NCBI GenBank assembly: GCA_949825045.1
Contig: OX463822.1
Coordinates: 2,485,001-2,549,000 of the forward strand
DNA length: 64,000 nucleotides
Source: Argyresthia goedartella
Taxonomy: Eukaryota > Arthropoda > Insecta > Lepidoptera > Argyresthiidae
Direction: 5' to 3'
Under the pieces are notes generated by a model. The model worked only from the letters and a program-made list of their open reading frames with translations. It ran no database searches and had not been told where the DNA came from. Below, in pieces: positions 11,026-22,815 of the stretch (position 1 is its first letter; each line of letters starts with the position of its first letter). Position numbers and translations under genes: made by a program.

Positions 11026-12189
11026 TATATATAGGATTGAAGGCAACTTTTTTTAAAACGATTAATTGAAGTCTCGAGAAGGTTCTTACGGAGAGAAAAT
11101 AATAAAAACCTAAAATGAACCAAGGGGTAAGTTTTCGTTAGTCACGATCTAATTTAACACCGTTATTTTTAGATTTGAAATATTTGCGGTGGTTAATTTC
11201 TCGCTAAAACTCTTTAATAGGAGCTAGCAGGTACTGTCAAACAAAACCATCTCTTCCGCACTTTTCGCCTTTATTTTCTTATTTATAGAGTATAAATGAT
11301 TTGAAACAGTTTTGTTTTATTCGCCTGCGCAACCGCCTGTGGAGGTAAATAAATAACTGTCTTGAGGAGATCTGCGTAAAGGTGTATTCACATTACTAAT
11401 CAAATTATTTAATGACGAGAGAAAATGTAAAAAGTTAATCTTAGCTTAGCTTATGTGAAGATTATATTATCATTGAGTGAAGCCATGTGTTAAACGACGG
11501 CAAGCGTGCCTCATGGAGACTGCATTGGCATGATTCCACCACTCTGACAAAACTCTGAAAACCATAGCTAAAACTTAAACTCATTACTCAAAATTTCAAC
11601 CCGTTTCAATAAGAACTATCATTATTTTTCTCCCCAATGTAAATACAACTTAAGGGTCAATGCTTTATGTAAGCCGTCATTGGAGGTGTTTTTTAAAGCC
11701 GCTTTAATTAATTACTCTACAATGTTGTTTAATGAAGGCAGAGGGGAATTTCCTCTAAAGAAAATTCGCTGGTTTCGTTGGCTAAACGGGGATTATCGTT
11801 GGTGTTGCGGGAACAGGAGATTTATTGCGAATACTTTTTGGAGTGAAACTTCTTAGGCAAGGACTCGAAATTTTCAAAAGTGGACAAGATTGGTAGTAAA
11901 ATTTAAAAGAAGTTCTCCTATCACTTCTGTTACACGCGAGCGTCCAAATTCACTATAATCTAGATACATTAAGTCTCACTTATATCATGTGCACCACGAA
12001 TTTTTATGGCTTGTTGAGTGAGAATGGATTTGATTAGAGTCTTTCTTGCTTTAACGCGGGATTTGAAGTTTAGGCACTATTCTACCTTACTCCAATTGGG
12101 TTAGATAAATCTTTGAACGAATCGAAGCAATGCAAATCATCATATTTTACGTTGTTAAATGTGTACTTGAGCAAACCGTTGTCTCGTCC
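11026..12189. other. no recognisable gene
   Basis: AT-rich, no open frame with recognisable motifs, no second copy elsewhere in the window. Confidence 0.5.
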
Positions 12190-12475
12190 GTACTGGCTCT
12201 GGCAGAATATCAGCGTCACAGATTCGTCTGTGACATTGCTGAGTCAGGGCCATTTCACTGTCGCGGTACAGTCACAATACCACATAGTTATCCTTACCGT
12301 ACCTTAATGTTTTGCTTGTATAATTTTATTATTTATTGTTTGTTTTATTTAACTGCTGTGTTTTGTTTTAATTTGCAGATTTTTCTTCTTAAAATTTGAG
12401 TTAAAATTATGTATATGTGTGTGTACCATGTTGCAATGAATAAATTAATTTATCTATCTATCTATCTATCAATGA
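12190..12475 (+). mobile_element. retroposon 3' end with TTCG-loop hairpin and TATC tail
   Basis: GTCACAGA (12215-12222), loop TTCG, TCTGTGAC (12227-12234): a perfect 8-bp stem closed by a TTCG tetraloop, with outer CAGC/GCTG pairing across a 3-base bulge. About 220 bases on, AATAAATTAATTTA leads into (TATC)n at 12449-12470. Homologous to 33380-33655 and 51175-51450, and on the minus strand to 1750-2060. Confidence 0.65.
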
Positions 12476-12511
12476 GAATAGCCCTAGAGAAAATCCCATC
12501 TGATATTATAC

Positions 12512-12745
12512 AGGGTGTAACAGAAAGGTGAAGAGAGGCATAATTCTGAACAAATTACACTACGAAACAGATGTGATCAGAGGAAGCTTAATTTTTCACT
12601 TCCCCATACAAATCAGTTGACAAGGAAGTTATAGATAGCGTCACGCGATTTCCCGTACGGGGTGGCAAAGGTTCAACTGTGCCCACGTTCAGAGTCATTC
12701 TATACTCCAGGAAGTTATATAATACAGCATTGCTTACTAAGGTGG
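12512..12745. mobile_element. MITE-like repeat starting ACAGGGTGTAACAGAAAGG
   Basis: Starts TACAGGGTGTAACAGAAAGG and continues with a 'CTGAACAAATT...GATCAGAG' body, as do the repeats at 15530-15745 (reverse orientation) and 31185-31400. This beginning is common to insect non-autonomous DNA elements. Ends are not sharply defined and no transposase is present. Confidence 0.5.
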
Positions 12746-13077
12746 TTCAGATCATTGACATAGGCGAGGTAATATAGAGTTCCCAGAACCGACCCTTCTC
12801 AGGTAACATTTACCTTCTGAATAGCGTTTGATTAAGACCAATCCAAGGGCTGTAAGTAAATGAATTGTCTGAATAATAGCTACGTAAACGTCTACTCAGA
12901 CGTTATTCAAGCAATTTGGGCACAACATTTGTTGCTTAGTTCTGAATAGAAGATCTGTAATATCTGAATAGCACCAATATAAAGGTTCACTAACTTTTGA
13001 ATAAAAGTGGTTTTGGATTTTAAAACAGTTATTATACCGACTTTTTAGAATTTATGCATATTAAGCATTGTTATTAA

Positions 13078-13188
13078 CCCCTGAACGCATGGCCTTACCC
13101 GAAACAGGTCGCAATATTCAACATTGTTGTGTGTAAAGTAAAGTTCAAAACTTATGAAACCCGTGTATGGGTTAGATGTGGAGAAGGA
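13078..13188. mobile_element. 111-bp piggyBac-type MITE, copy 2
   Basis: Flanked by TTAA at 13074-13077 and 13189-13192, same length and text as the unit at 2587. It shares its insertion site with the copy at 26305, so it was carried along by duplication of block X rather than inserted twice. Confidence 0.65.
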
Positions 13189-13510
13189 TTAAGACACCAT
13201 TCGGCAATTAGTTTCCTTTTTCTTCAACGCAAACGTAATTCAGAAAGAAACAAAACATATAAAATAATAGACATTAATTATTCAGCATTTCGTAGAATGC
13301 TGTGCCAAGTATAGTTTTTTTTTAAAAAATGCGTCGATACCATATAAAGTGTTTGCAGTTTTGGGGTCATTGGACAAGTTAAATGCGCGTCAAAGTATAT
13401 TGTGAACATGAGTGATTTACTTCGATTTATTTATTGCGCCGCTAGAAAACTTTTAATACTGTAAAAATAAAATTGAGTTTTTATGTAAGTATTAGGTAGG
13501 TATTACGTAT

Positions 13511-13554
13511 ATGTCTAATTGCAATATATATATATATATATTGCAATTAGACAT
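13511..13554. repeat. 44-bp perfect palindrome with AT core
   Basis: ATGTCTAATTGCAAT, an (AT)n core, then the exact reverse complement ending at 13554. The corresponding place in block X copy 2 (about 27060-27110) is not palindromic, so the symmetry arose after duplication or was lost there. Confidence 0.85.
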
Positions 13555-14237
13555 AAACAAAGCAAAAATAATGCTTAGTAAAAATAGCTTTTATTATTAT
13601 TCATCTTGGTTCTGAATAAGAATTCAAGCGTGTATACATTTTTGCTATGGCCTAGTAAGGACTGGTCTGAAAGCACCTAATACTGTTTAATGCTTGAATA
13701 GTTAATTACTATTGCCACAGTGTCCAGCTTATTAGAGTTCAAATATAAATCAATGAAACTTGTTTATAAAATATTAATATTTTTTAATTAACACGTTCGC
13801 CGAATCCCACCCGTTTTCTATTTTTCCACTCCAATTTTAAAGTAATTTTACATTACCTAACAAACACAAGTTTCCAAAATAATGCAGTAATCTCTATATT
13901 CAATACGGTATTGAATCAGCCGATAGCTGTATATTTATAGAATTATCCATGTAATTCAGTGTAAGAGGGATTTAATTTTCTATCACACGACAATAAGCTG
14001 AGTTAAAATGCCATGCTATTTATACATCAGTTGAATAAATGTAAATTAATGTAATTCAAATAGTAGCTTCAGACAATCACCACTATTCATGTTTAAGTAA
14101 ATTATACAGCTAAGTGTTGGTTCTGATAGATTTAAGAAAATTTAAGAAGTACCGACAGCTTAAAAACGTCTGTATAAGTATCCTCATAAAGCTAATACTA
14201 AGAATTAAGAATATACATTAACTTAAATCAGATATTA

Positions 14238-14510
14238 CTAAGCATATTGCTGTATAACATACAGAACGCAAAAATGTACACTGATTAAGACTGTTTCCAG
14301 ATTAAGACTGTTTCCAGAGCTATAACTCAAGTAATATACATATTTTAACCGAGCATTGTGTGACAATTGTGTGAGCAGCATCTCATCACTGTTCGCATCG
14401 GAAACCTTCACTCTATATGATCTATTCTTCAGGTAAGACTGGCACCATTTCAGAATACAGCAGCGAATGCTACTATCCTCAAGTTTTATAGAGGAATAAC
14501 ATTTTGGCAA
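14238..14510 (-). pseudogene. possible tiny RT remnant
   Basis: The minus strand encodes ILKWCQSYLKNRSYRVKVSD, resembling the 'WF.SYL.NR.Q.V' stretch of non-LTR reverse transcriptase that lies before the PQGS motif. Nothing else of an RT is recognisable. The same remnant occurs in the paralogous places near 32400-32580 and 44537-44767, so it predates the duplications. Low confidence. Confidence 0.35.
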
Positions 14511-14801
14511 CGTGAAAGCACAAGTGTGTCCGGAGAACGTCTGTCGGGATGAGGAGGGGACGTAAAGCGACGCGACTGATAATGTGCCTTGTCTTAAATA
14601 TAAGAAACAATTAATTTATAATCAATTGTAAATTAAAAAGGAGGCATGGTAAGTACGAATTTGATATGGACTTCTAATTTTCACGAGTTTTGGAAAAAAT
14701 AAACAAACCGTAATTGATATTTCAATTATTGTTCTAAACCGATTTTTAATTGAAAGTCGTTACCATCTCGGCTAATTATGGTTTTGCGGGTATGGAAAAC
14801 A

Positions 14802-14887
14802 TATAAAAGTTGGTGTTGAATGGTAAAAACATCATTCAGTGCTCTGCATTTCGAAGTTACTGGTCTAAGTTTTCTAACAGTAAAAAG
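14802..14887 (+). promoter_or_regulatory. core promoter and non-coding exon 1 of gene A
   Basis: TATAAAAG at 14802-14809 and an initiator TCATTC with its A at 14834, 32 bases downstream, the normal spacing for insects. The inferred first exon runs 14834-14887 and ends AAAAAG before a GTATGT donor. The intron would be 14888-15139, ending CTTTTCAG directly before the ATG. The same arrangement is kept in the copies at 32 kb and 44 kb, although only in unit A is the donor a good consensus (GTACAT and GTATAA in the others). Confidence 0.75.
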
Positions 14888-15139
14888 GTATGTAAAAACG
14901 ATTATTTCCTTTACCATCCCCAGTTGTTGAAGAAATATTAGTCTTAATTTCATTAAAGTATTATAGAACTTGAAGTGTGGGAAATGGGATAAGACCGGTT
15001 AAGGAATACCTTTCTGAGAATTTTTTTTTTTCTTCATCATATATTCATACCTTTAATAGCTTATATTTGTTTTCAGAGATACAGGAAAGTAGGACTTGAT
15101 AAAGTTTTTCATTTTACCGCTATTTATTATTCTTTTCAG

Positions 15140-15355
15140 ATGAGATTCGTTGTTCTTGCGTTCTGCCTGTGCTTCGTAGCGTTCGCCGCTGCGGAAGTGA
15201 AATGGGACGAAACCGGTAAATACCGGCTAATCGAGACCGAACCAATTAACTTCCCTCTCTACAGAAACGTGCCTATCGTCAGCTCCGGATACCGGCATCT
15301 CATGCCTATGGCTCAACCAATTGCTTACAGAGCTTTCAAGCCTTTCGTTTATTAA
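15140..15355 (+). CDS. small secreted Tyr/Pro-rich protein, family 1 (copy A)
   Basis: 71 aa. Residues 1-18 are a signal peptide (MRFVVLAFCLCFVAFAAA); the mature part begins EVKWDETGKY and has no cysteine, but is rich in Tyr, Pro, Arg and Ile. The ATG follows CAG, a splice acceptor, so the whole CDS lies in exon 2. Compared with copies B and C it ends early: a small net deletion just before the stop removes the last five residues (DYKQL). Other differences from B are R2K, A7T and L40V; from C, E32Q, P35A and L40V. No family name comes to mind. Secretion is inferred from the signal peptide; role unknown (cuticle, gland or seminal-fluid peptide are all possible). The duplicates at 31586 and 43628 with intact promoters argue that it is real. 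Confidence 0.8.
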   Translation: MRFVVLAFCLCFVAFAAAEVKWDETGKYRLIETEPINFPLYRNVPIVSSGYRHLMPMAQPIAYRAFKPFVY

Positions 15356-15416
15356 GCAACTGTAAACTGACTTATGTTTTTCGTAACGGTCACCGGTTTT
15401 TGATATAGTTTTATTA

Positions 15417-15422
15417 AATAAA
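15417..15422 (+). terminator. polyadenylation signal of gene A
   Basis: AATAAA, 62 bases after the stop codon, in the context TTTTATTAAATAAATG. The copies at 31533 and 43571 keep it. Confidence 0.7.
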
Positions 15423-15529
15423 TGTTTTCAGTAACTTTTTTGTTCTTTTTAAACCGACTGTTAGTTTATATTTATATTAACACTGATGTCAATGTTTCTC
15501 TATATGTCTAATTATATGTTGTCAGTAAA

Positions 15530-15745
15530 ATTACGTGACATAATTCTGAGCAACTATAACTATGAAATCTATTTGATCAGAGCAACCTTATTGTTCATTT
15601 TTCCAAACAAATCAGCTGACAGCCCGGGCCAAAACTTATGGAGGATAGAAAAATAAAGTTGCTCTGATCAAATCGGTGTCATACTAAAAGTTATTCAGAA
15701 TAATGCCCCTAACAATCCATTAAACACACCTTTCTGTTAAACACT
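15530..15745 (-). mobile_element. MITE-like repeat in unit A
   Basis: Reverse-oriented relative of the repeat at 12512; ends CACCTTTCTGTTAAACACTG near 15735. Internal inverted words (TTTGATCAGAGCAAC and GTTGCTCTGATCAAAT) give it a fold-back form. The same element lies in the paralogous place at 31185-31400. Confidence 0.5.
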
Positions 15746-16221
15746 GTATATACCATGGATTAAATCACTAGTTGAAAGTAAGTGTTGCCAGTCAAATAAA
15801 TTAGTTCTTCTGATTTTCCGTAATGTAGCGAGGATTTTTGTTTTCCTGATGTTTTCATAGGTAATATATTTATACAAAAATTAACATCGCAATAAATAGA
15901 CCTAAAGCAGCTTATATAGTAGTCGTACCTAATGTTTATGAAAGCAACGCGTTACAATTACGTTACAGTATTATTTAATTCACGTGTACGATTTGGATGG
16001 GAGTATTTTTTTAAGGACACAAAATACCGATTCGTGAAAAAGAATTCAAACAGGGAATCGAGTTACGGATACTTCCAAATATTGTTTTATTTAATGACGC
16101 CCAGTTCCTGGCTCTAATGATTTCACATATAAATGTTTCACGGATTAATCTTGTTCAGTTGGGTTGAGCTAAAAAATAAGTCGTTCAATTACGATAATTT
16201 CAAAGCAGTCGACAGACTGTT

Positions 16222-16620
16222 TTGAAAGTAGTTATACATAACTTGTTGTCGTATTGTAAGAGTACGACCGACAACTCAATGTTTGAAGAATACTCAATCT
16301 CATGCTATGGCCGGTTTAATTTCGCCTGCTGCCTGCCACACGCTCGTCGAGTGGCGAGGGAAGTAACGAGGAAAGAAGTCAGTGACGTGGCCACGTTACT
16401 CGTGATGCAGCATGTTGCACCCTCTCTTTTTGTCGCAGTCAAAGAAAGAGGGAGAAATATCACGGCAGAGCGAGGAGCACACATTTTCCAAATTGGGTGG
16501 CAGACGCACAGTTGTGCCCACTTTTATTTAGCTATTCAATACCCCTTTTTGCGTGCCAGGGGGCTAGCTTATCGACGCAGCTACGGAGAAATAAAGATCC
16601 AGGTTAGACTTTATTGTTGA
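16222..16620 (+). other. 132-codon open frame of doubtful status, unit A
   Basis: Open frame with an ATG at 16222. A nearly identical frame lies in the inverted paralogue (29883-30221, minus), but the DNA itself is nearly identical there, so conservation is no evidence for coding. The sequence around ATGGCCGGTTTAATTTCGCC looks like dispersed-repeat text. No signal peptide or domain. I do not call it a gene. Confidence 0.25.
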
Positions 16621-17346
16621 GTTAAACATGTACTACTTATTGCACCTTAAAATCATCTACAAATCCTGCGTTATATTTTGTAACGATAGAATTTGCTCCT
16701 GCATTTAGCCAGTATTTCAACATCATTGAGATTAATAGGGGTTCATTGCTATTCTAGAATTATGGATCATGTGAAACCACCTTACAAAATTGCGTCACTG
16801 ACAGATACATATCAAGTTTTTTCTGATAGATAGGTTTTCTCATGTCGTTTTTTTTCATAGTAGTTTCATTAATACTAATCAGTAACAGATATTCTTTTTA
16901 TTTTTTCTGAATTTCGATTATGATCCTTTTATAATAATAATAATAAATGTAGCCTATTAATGTCCCCACCGAAGGTCGAAACCTTAATATGAATAAGATT
17001 TTTAGAAAACATAAAGTACAGAAAACTATCTCAATTAAGTCTACTACCAACTACAAAAAACAGATTAAAATCCGTCCACATGTTTGACCGCTATTCCTTG
17101 TTAAACAAAAAAATAACATAACATTGACATACAGGCACATACATTGTTAAGCTGATAACTTTTAAACTGCAAAACCGATTTTAACAAAATTAATCTAAGA
17201 ATGATTGCAGTAAAGTCTCTTACCAACAACACAAATCTGCATTAAATTTGTCTACTCGTTTGACCGCTATTCTTTGACAAACTGATAACATTCTAACTAC
17301 TAAACCGATTTAAATAAAACATATCTAAGAACCATTGCATCGATTG
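16621..17346. other. no gene; diverged repeats
   Basis: Contains two tandem-like stretches (about 17150-17230 and 17285-17340), each with AAACCGATTT followed by AAAA and TCTAAGAA. Otherwise AT-rich and without coding signal. It belongs to block Y. Confidence 0.45.
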
Positions 17347-17560
17347 GACCACCTCTGTGGTGTTGCGGTCGAAGCTATGCTTCCCAAACGAGAGATCCCG
17401 GGTTCGAACCCTGGCTCGGGGAAAAAAAACAGGTATTGGATGCTAGTGTGGTTCTAGAAGTAATGTATGTGCCTTTATGTAAATGTTATGTTAATGCAGG
17501 GAAGTCTACAACCATTAACAGAAGTTACATGATTATCTGTCTTACCGTTTGACCGCTTGG
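17347..17560 (+). mobile_element. tRNA-derived SINE (second type)
   Basis: The tRNA-like head runs from ACCACCTCTGTGGTGTTGCG to GGTTCGAACCC (a B box), followed by CTGGCTCGGGG and an A-run. The body includes TGTATGTGCCTTTATGTAAA. The inverted paralogue is at 28845-29075. I do not call it a tRNA gene: the head lacks a clean acceptor stem and runs on into SINE body. Confidence 0.65.
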
Positions 17561-17706
17561 GTGCCACGGATAGACCTACAAACACACCGACACATCGACA
17601 CACTGAAAGATTCCTCAAACTTATAACTCCGCTCTTTTGGTCGTAAGGGGTTAAAAATGAGTAATTTGAATAAAACTTTTAAACCGACGATCTCGAATTA
17701 TGTGCC

Positions 17707-17746
17707 ACTTTCATTGAGGTCATGCTAACATGACCTCAGTGAAAGT
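17707..17746. repeat. 18-bp stem hairpin, unit A only
   Basis: ACTTTCATTGAGGTCATG (17707-17724), loop CTAA, then CATGACCTCAGTGAAAGT (17729-17746): one mismatched pair. In the inverted paralogue (about 28765-28790) only a short TTTCACT/AGTGAAA core remains, without the GAGGTCATG part. Confidence 0.75.
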
Positions 17747-18527
17747 TGCCTTAGCTTAAGCCTAAGCTTATTCGAAGCATCTAAGGCAGGTCTGCCTTGG
17801 GTGTCGCTGTGACGTATGACTTATGTTACACCTGCATGTTCTGTCAACATACTAACATAGCGCCTTAACATGCATATACGGTGCGGCAGAGATATAATTG
17901 CACCCACAGTTAACCAGCTTAAACTTTGTTTAACTTAGAGCTAAGTTACAGCTCTGTATACCAAAAGTTCGCATCATCGATCAAGTTAGAAGCCCGAGTT
18001 GGGGCTGGACTAAATAATGAATGAACCTTCCACATTTTCTATAAATACGGGTGACTCTAAATAGCTAGCGAACTGGGGAATGAACGATATTTCCCATCTA
18101 TAAGACCGCTTAATATAGTTATATGTAGGTAGGTCCATGGCGGGTGTATCATTAATGCGTCGGTCACTCAATAAGTTTTGAGATGCCCGTAATTCAAAAA
18201 TATAACGCATCTTTATTATATATTTTTATCTACACACGTATCATAAGCCCTCTTTACTGCGTTCAATAACAGCACGTTACGATCAGCATTATGTTAAACT
18301 ACTTGGTAAAAACTCATTTCGTATCTGGAAAAATACACATTATGGTCATAATGTGTAGTTTTTCTGCATATTATGTCATTCAAATTTCGAACGCCGACGC
18401 CCACCCGCGTGCCGCCCTTAGTTTGTCTGTGAATAAAAAATAAAAAGTTTTCATTTCTGTCCAACCAACTCACAACAAAATTAGTTTGTTTTGTAATCAA
18501 GGTATTTCGGAACTACGCGACAGAGCA

Positions 18528-19401
18528 ATGGATATTCAAAATGACTTGCTACCAGCTAAGTCAAGGAAGCAGTAGGAAAAATGTTAACAAGATTTTATGG
18601 AATGGAGGATGGCGAAAAATACATCTTCCGTGTCTGAAAACGTACTTTTGGCGTATTTCGAAGAGTTATGCACTAAATTTAAATCTACAAGCATGTGGAC
18701 TTTCTATTCAATGCTCAAAAGTACTCTCAATATCAAACACAACGTAGATATTTCAAAATACTATAAATTAACTGCGTTTCTTAATCGAAAAAATGAAGGA
18801 AATCCAGTAAAAAAATCCAAGACGTTTTCACCGAACGAAATCGACCAACTCTTGAAAGAAGCGCCGGATACAATATATTTTATGACAAAGGTAAAATGTT
18901 TTCCATATTCATTAGCAATTTTCATTTGCATCATATTTTCTTGACTATTAGTCAACCGATTCTAATCTTTGTATATCATTGTTGAAGGTTGGATTAATAT
19001 TTGGGATTATGGGAGCTTGCCGGAGACAGTACTTGTACAATCTTATGTTCTATGATGTTCAAGACATTGAAACAGCCTTATTTGTTACTATTCGTAACAC
19101 CAAAACCAAGACCAACCGGACTTTCACCATAACGGGCAATTATTGCCAGGTGGTTAAGAATACATACAACTTCGCCCAAGTCAATGCGCAGTGCCTGGTT
19201 TTTGTGAAATATCGAGCTGGTAAATGTACAGCACAAAAAGTTGGTCTCAACAAATTTGCATATCTTGGCAAAACTATTGCTGAATATTTGAACCTTTGGT
19301 AGGTTCCTGAAATTTACACCGGGCACTGCTTCCGCAGAACTTTTGCCACAGTATTAGTTGATGCAGGCGGTGACATAACGGCTCTGAAGCGTCATGGTGG
19401 T
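18528..19401 (+). pseudogene. tyrosine recombinase of Crypton-like element, 5' part
   Basis: ATG at 18528 (MDIQNDLLPAKSRKQ) with in-frame stops at 18573-18575 and 18585-18587, then an open region (MEWRMAKNTSS to FSPNEIDQLLKEAPDTIYFM). A 97-base intron (18891-18987, GTAAAA...TTGAAG) joins MTK to VGLIFGIMGACRRQ, which carries the first catalytic arginine. After a third stop (19300-19302) come GHCFRRTFATVLVDAGG with the H-x-x-R pair and LKRHGG with the third-position histidine. The N-terminal part resembles a core-binding, SAM-like domain. The catalytic residues are all present, but three stops and the insertion kill it. Strong resemblance to uncharacterised insect recombinase proteins; Crypton is the best family name I can give. 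Confidence 0.8.
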
Positions 19402-19733
19402 TAGCTGAAATACTGAAATACTCATTTATTCATAAATCATAATAATTTATATGTCAGACAGGAAATGGTACATATGAGTTTTACAAAAAATTTCAAGTTA
19501 GTAAAAGATATTATTCTTTTACAATTATACTACACCTTATTATACAATAGTATAACATTCAAATAGGTATTATATCAATGTCAAGTAAATTAAATTAATA
19601 TTATTATGTCATGATACTATGATAAATCAATATACAATTTGTATGAAAATCTAGCTTAACAGACAGGGAATTACTTTCATATTCTGAAAGAATTCGTCAG
19701 TTGTATAGCATGCCATACCAACCAGTATCTGTT

Positions 19734-22700
19734 TCAACTTAGAAATGAATATGCTCTCACTAGTCGCGCTTTTGATGTGATCAGGAAGACAGTTATAAAT
19801 CTTGAGCACAAGAGTAAATAAACACTTGTTGGTTTGGAGCGGAGTCTCCTGGATGGTACATACAGGTGATCACGACGTCGGCTGTTGATAGTATGCGTGT
19901 CACTTTTCTTTGCAAATTGTGACAAGTTCCGTCTCGCGTACTTAGCTATTTCTAATATGTATAGCGAGGGAAGAGTTAGAATTTTATACTTGATAAAGAG
20001 CTCTTTTGCAGAAAAGTCCCAAGGCACGCCCGTTATGATTCTTTCTGCCCGTTTCTGCATCCTTAGAGCCCTATCGCAGTCTGAGGCGTCTCCCCATAGG
20101 TCCACCCCGTAAACTAGTATGGAGTGAAAGTATCCATAGTATGCTTTCATAATATTGTCAATGGTTAATGTTGGGGCCAGCCTAGACAGAGCGAAGCAAG
20201 CTAAGGATAGTCTATTGCACGTGGCATCGATGTGCGGTGCCCACGTGAGGCCGGCGTCGATGGTGAAACCCAGGTAGCGGACCTGGTCCACCTGCGGTAC
20301 CGTGACTCCATCACAACTCACGTTCAGCTCATGACCCCTAGTTTTCCTTAACTGAAAGTGCATAACCTTGGTTTTTTCGAGGTTCAGTAGCATTCCGTTG
20401 ACAGAAAACCAATGAGCCAACCTACTCGTTACGCGACTTAACTTTAATTTTAGCATCTCAAAATCGTCAGCAGCTACAATTACGCAAGTGTCATCGGCGA
20501 ATAGAACGTATTCAGCTTCATCAGAAGCAACAGAGATGTCGTTCATTATGATGAGGAACAAAATGTTGCCCATAATTGAGCCTTGAGGCACAGCACAGTT
20601 TCCAACTTGCTGAAGTTCAGACTTAGCACCAAGAACGAAAGTGCACTGCTGGCGGTGCGACAAGAAACTGGATATGATTTTGTGAAAGTTATCCTTTACA
20701 CCGTACCTGTTCAACTTCTCCAGTATGAGCGCATGGTTGACAAGATCGAAGGCGCGCGACAGGTCGCAAAACATGGCCGCGACCTGTCGCCCGTCCTCGA
20801 GCCGGCCCATCACTCGCGCTACCACGTCACGAGCGGCGTCCACTGTCGACCGGTTTGATTGATAGGCATATTGTTGTTTGTTCAGTAAGTTATTATGTCT
20901 TAAGTGCTCGTCCAATCTGTTGCTAATGATACGTTCAAACGCTTTAGAGAATATCGGTATTTGTGCAATCGGACTGTAGCTTTTTTCTACGTCCATCTCG
21001 CCCTTGCCTTTGTACACTGGTTGAATTCTTATTTGTTTAAGAGACTGCGGGTAAACGCCACTTTCAATGCATTTATTAAGAAGCATACATAATAACGAAA
21101 TTACAACTGGGGGTGTATAATCAAATACATGAGTTGGCATGTTATTTATATCAGTCGAGTTTTTACGTTTTATACTTTTTATCACGGATACCAGCTCGGA
21201 AAGTGTTATTGGTATAAATTGCAACTTTAGCTCTGCCGTGCCCTCAAGGTATGAGTTGAGGTAGTTCATAGCTATTGAGAGGTCGGGTCGTGCACGGGGG
21301 TCATTGTTGGCCTCTACGTAGTAGCGATTGAGGGCGGCGGCGGCTGCACCCGCGCGCTGCACCTGGCTATTCCCGGCAGACTTGCTCACCAGCAGGTCGA
21401 GGGCTCCCCTGCGCCGCGCCTCGCTTCGGCCAGTTTCGGCCTCAATTACTCGCCACACGGTGCGGCGCATGTCCAACTTTGGGTTGTCGATTTGTTTGTT
21501 AATGAAGTCACGACGTGAGTTATGAAATTCCATTGAATATTGCATTTCGAGCCGCAACAAGTCACTGGTTGGTAGGCAATTGTCATGTTTATCACTATGG
21601 TTCGCTAATGCAAATTTAATTTTGCGAATTTCACATCGCAGTTTTTTAACCCTATGATTGGCCCAGGAGAAAGGTTTTTTTTGCAGGATATTTTCTAATA
21701 GGGAAGTATACTTGATAAAAATGCTTATTTACATTAAGAATTGCGTTTAATTGGTCACTAGGACAGTGCCACTTATGAAGTATGTTATTCCAGTTATACA
21801 TAGATAGGGCCTCGTAGAAATTATCAATTTGGAGTTGCGAAAACAATCGTTTACAGGTAACCTCTTTATGGTTCAAATGTTGACCTTTTATTTGAGCTAC
21901 AACAATAAACCCAGAATGATCCGACAAATACATTTCGACAGGGGTCACTTTTAGAATATCATTAATCGGAATGTTAGTGTAGGCATGGTCGAGGCAAGTG
22001 CTACTAGATGATGTCACTCTAGTAGGAAAATTAACTAACGTTACAAAACCATGTTGTTTTAAAGAAGAAATTAATCTCTTAGACGGTAACGTCTTACTTA
22101 AAATGTCAATGTTGATATCACCAACTAAAATGAGTTTATAATTATTGGATGCATTTAAATCAAGTAAAGAGTTAATTTTAGGAAAAAAGATATCAATGTC
22201 ACCTCTGTTTTCACCTTGTGGGGGTCTATAAATACAGACAACGATCACGTCTAGACCGACACACTTGACCCCACACACCTCGAAGTGCATCTCCACGGAC
22301 AGCGCGGCGAACTCCCTGCGCTCGATGGTGAGGAGGTCTGGCCGCACGTAGATGCAGGCGCCGCCTCCCTCGCGGGTCGTGCGCGCGTAGCTCGCCGCCA
22401 GCTTGTAGTTTGCCATTCGGACACAGGACAGCTCGTTGGGACGGAGGAAGTGTTCGGTGATGCACAGAACATCCACGTCTTTATGGAGCAACTGAAGATC
22501 ACATTCTAGTTGGAAGCATTTATTCTCCAGTCTATTTATGTTCTGGTGGATTATCGATATGTTACGCGATATTATATTGGTTATCATCGTAGTACCATTT
22601 CCAGTATCAGTGGCAGTGTCATTAGAGTCCAGGTGGTTAAGGAGTCTCGGCTGGGGAGGACTCGGCGGCAGCGGCAGGACAGGTTGGGGCTGCGGCGGTG

Positions 22701-22815
22701 GGGGCACCGGTGACGTCACAGCGCTGAGCGCTCTGACCCCGCTGTTGGTAGCGGGGCTTGGCGGGAAACCAGTCACAATATTTAACGTGCGGGGGCCACA
22801 AAGCAGGCGAGTCAA
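19734..22815 (-). pseudogene. ORF2 endonuclease-reverse transcriptase, frameshifted
   Basis: Apurinic-like endonuclease from about 22600: SIIHQNINRLENK, ITEHF, YRPPQG, ILVGDINIDIL, YLSDHSGFIV, all expected active-site stretches. RT from about 21300: SYSPIAQIPIFSKAFERI, KQQYAYQSNRSTVDA, AAMFCDLSRAFDLVNH, CAVPQGSIMGN, VLFADDTCVIV (catalytic FADD), then the C-terminal domain (LRMQKRAERIITGV). A one-base shift in a run of eight A (minus strand, near 21675) separates the two halves. The frame is otherwise open for about 1000 codons, so inactivation may be recent, or the shift may be a homopolymer sequencing error. Jockey/CR1 group. Confidence 0.88.

Larger units (their letters stand above)
12830..13745 (+). 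repeat. segmental duplication block X, copy 1
   Basis: Shared in direct orientation with 26095-27330: both start AGCGTTTGATTAAGACC and end near CCAGCTTATTAGAGTTCAAA. Between them lie the same 111-bp MITE and a common AT-rich body with roughly 80-85% visible agreement. Copy 2 carries a SINE that copy 1 lacks. Copy 1 carries the AT-core palindrome at 13511. No gene inside. Confidence 0.85.
13755..18212 (+). repeat. segmental duplication block Y, inverted copy (unit A)
   Basis: This segment carries secreted-protein gene A and matches 27333-33095 in inverted orientation; its promoter-side half also matches 43385-45235 in inverted orientation. Anchors: TTCGCCGAATCCCACCC near 13798 against its complement near 33040; the gene; the 132-codon frame at 16222; a SINE at 17347; and GCATCTCAAAACTTAT on the minus strand near 18185 against 27348. 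Block X adjoins opposite ends of Y in the two copies, so Y was inverted in one of them. Confidence 0.9.

Noticed and set aside
16222..16620. 132-codon frame conserved in both arms of the inverted repeat
   Set aside because: The DNA of the arms is nearly identical throughout, so conservation does not show coding. No motif, signal peptide or splice logic; text resembles a dispersed repeat.
22226..22509. Open frames in alternative phases over the GC-rich endonuclease region
   Set aside because: The endonuclease reading with its active-site motifs explains the sequence; Arg/Pro/Ala-rich text in other frames follows from GC content.
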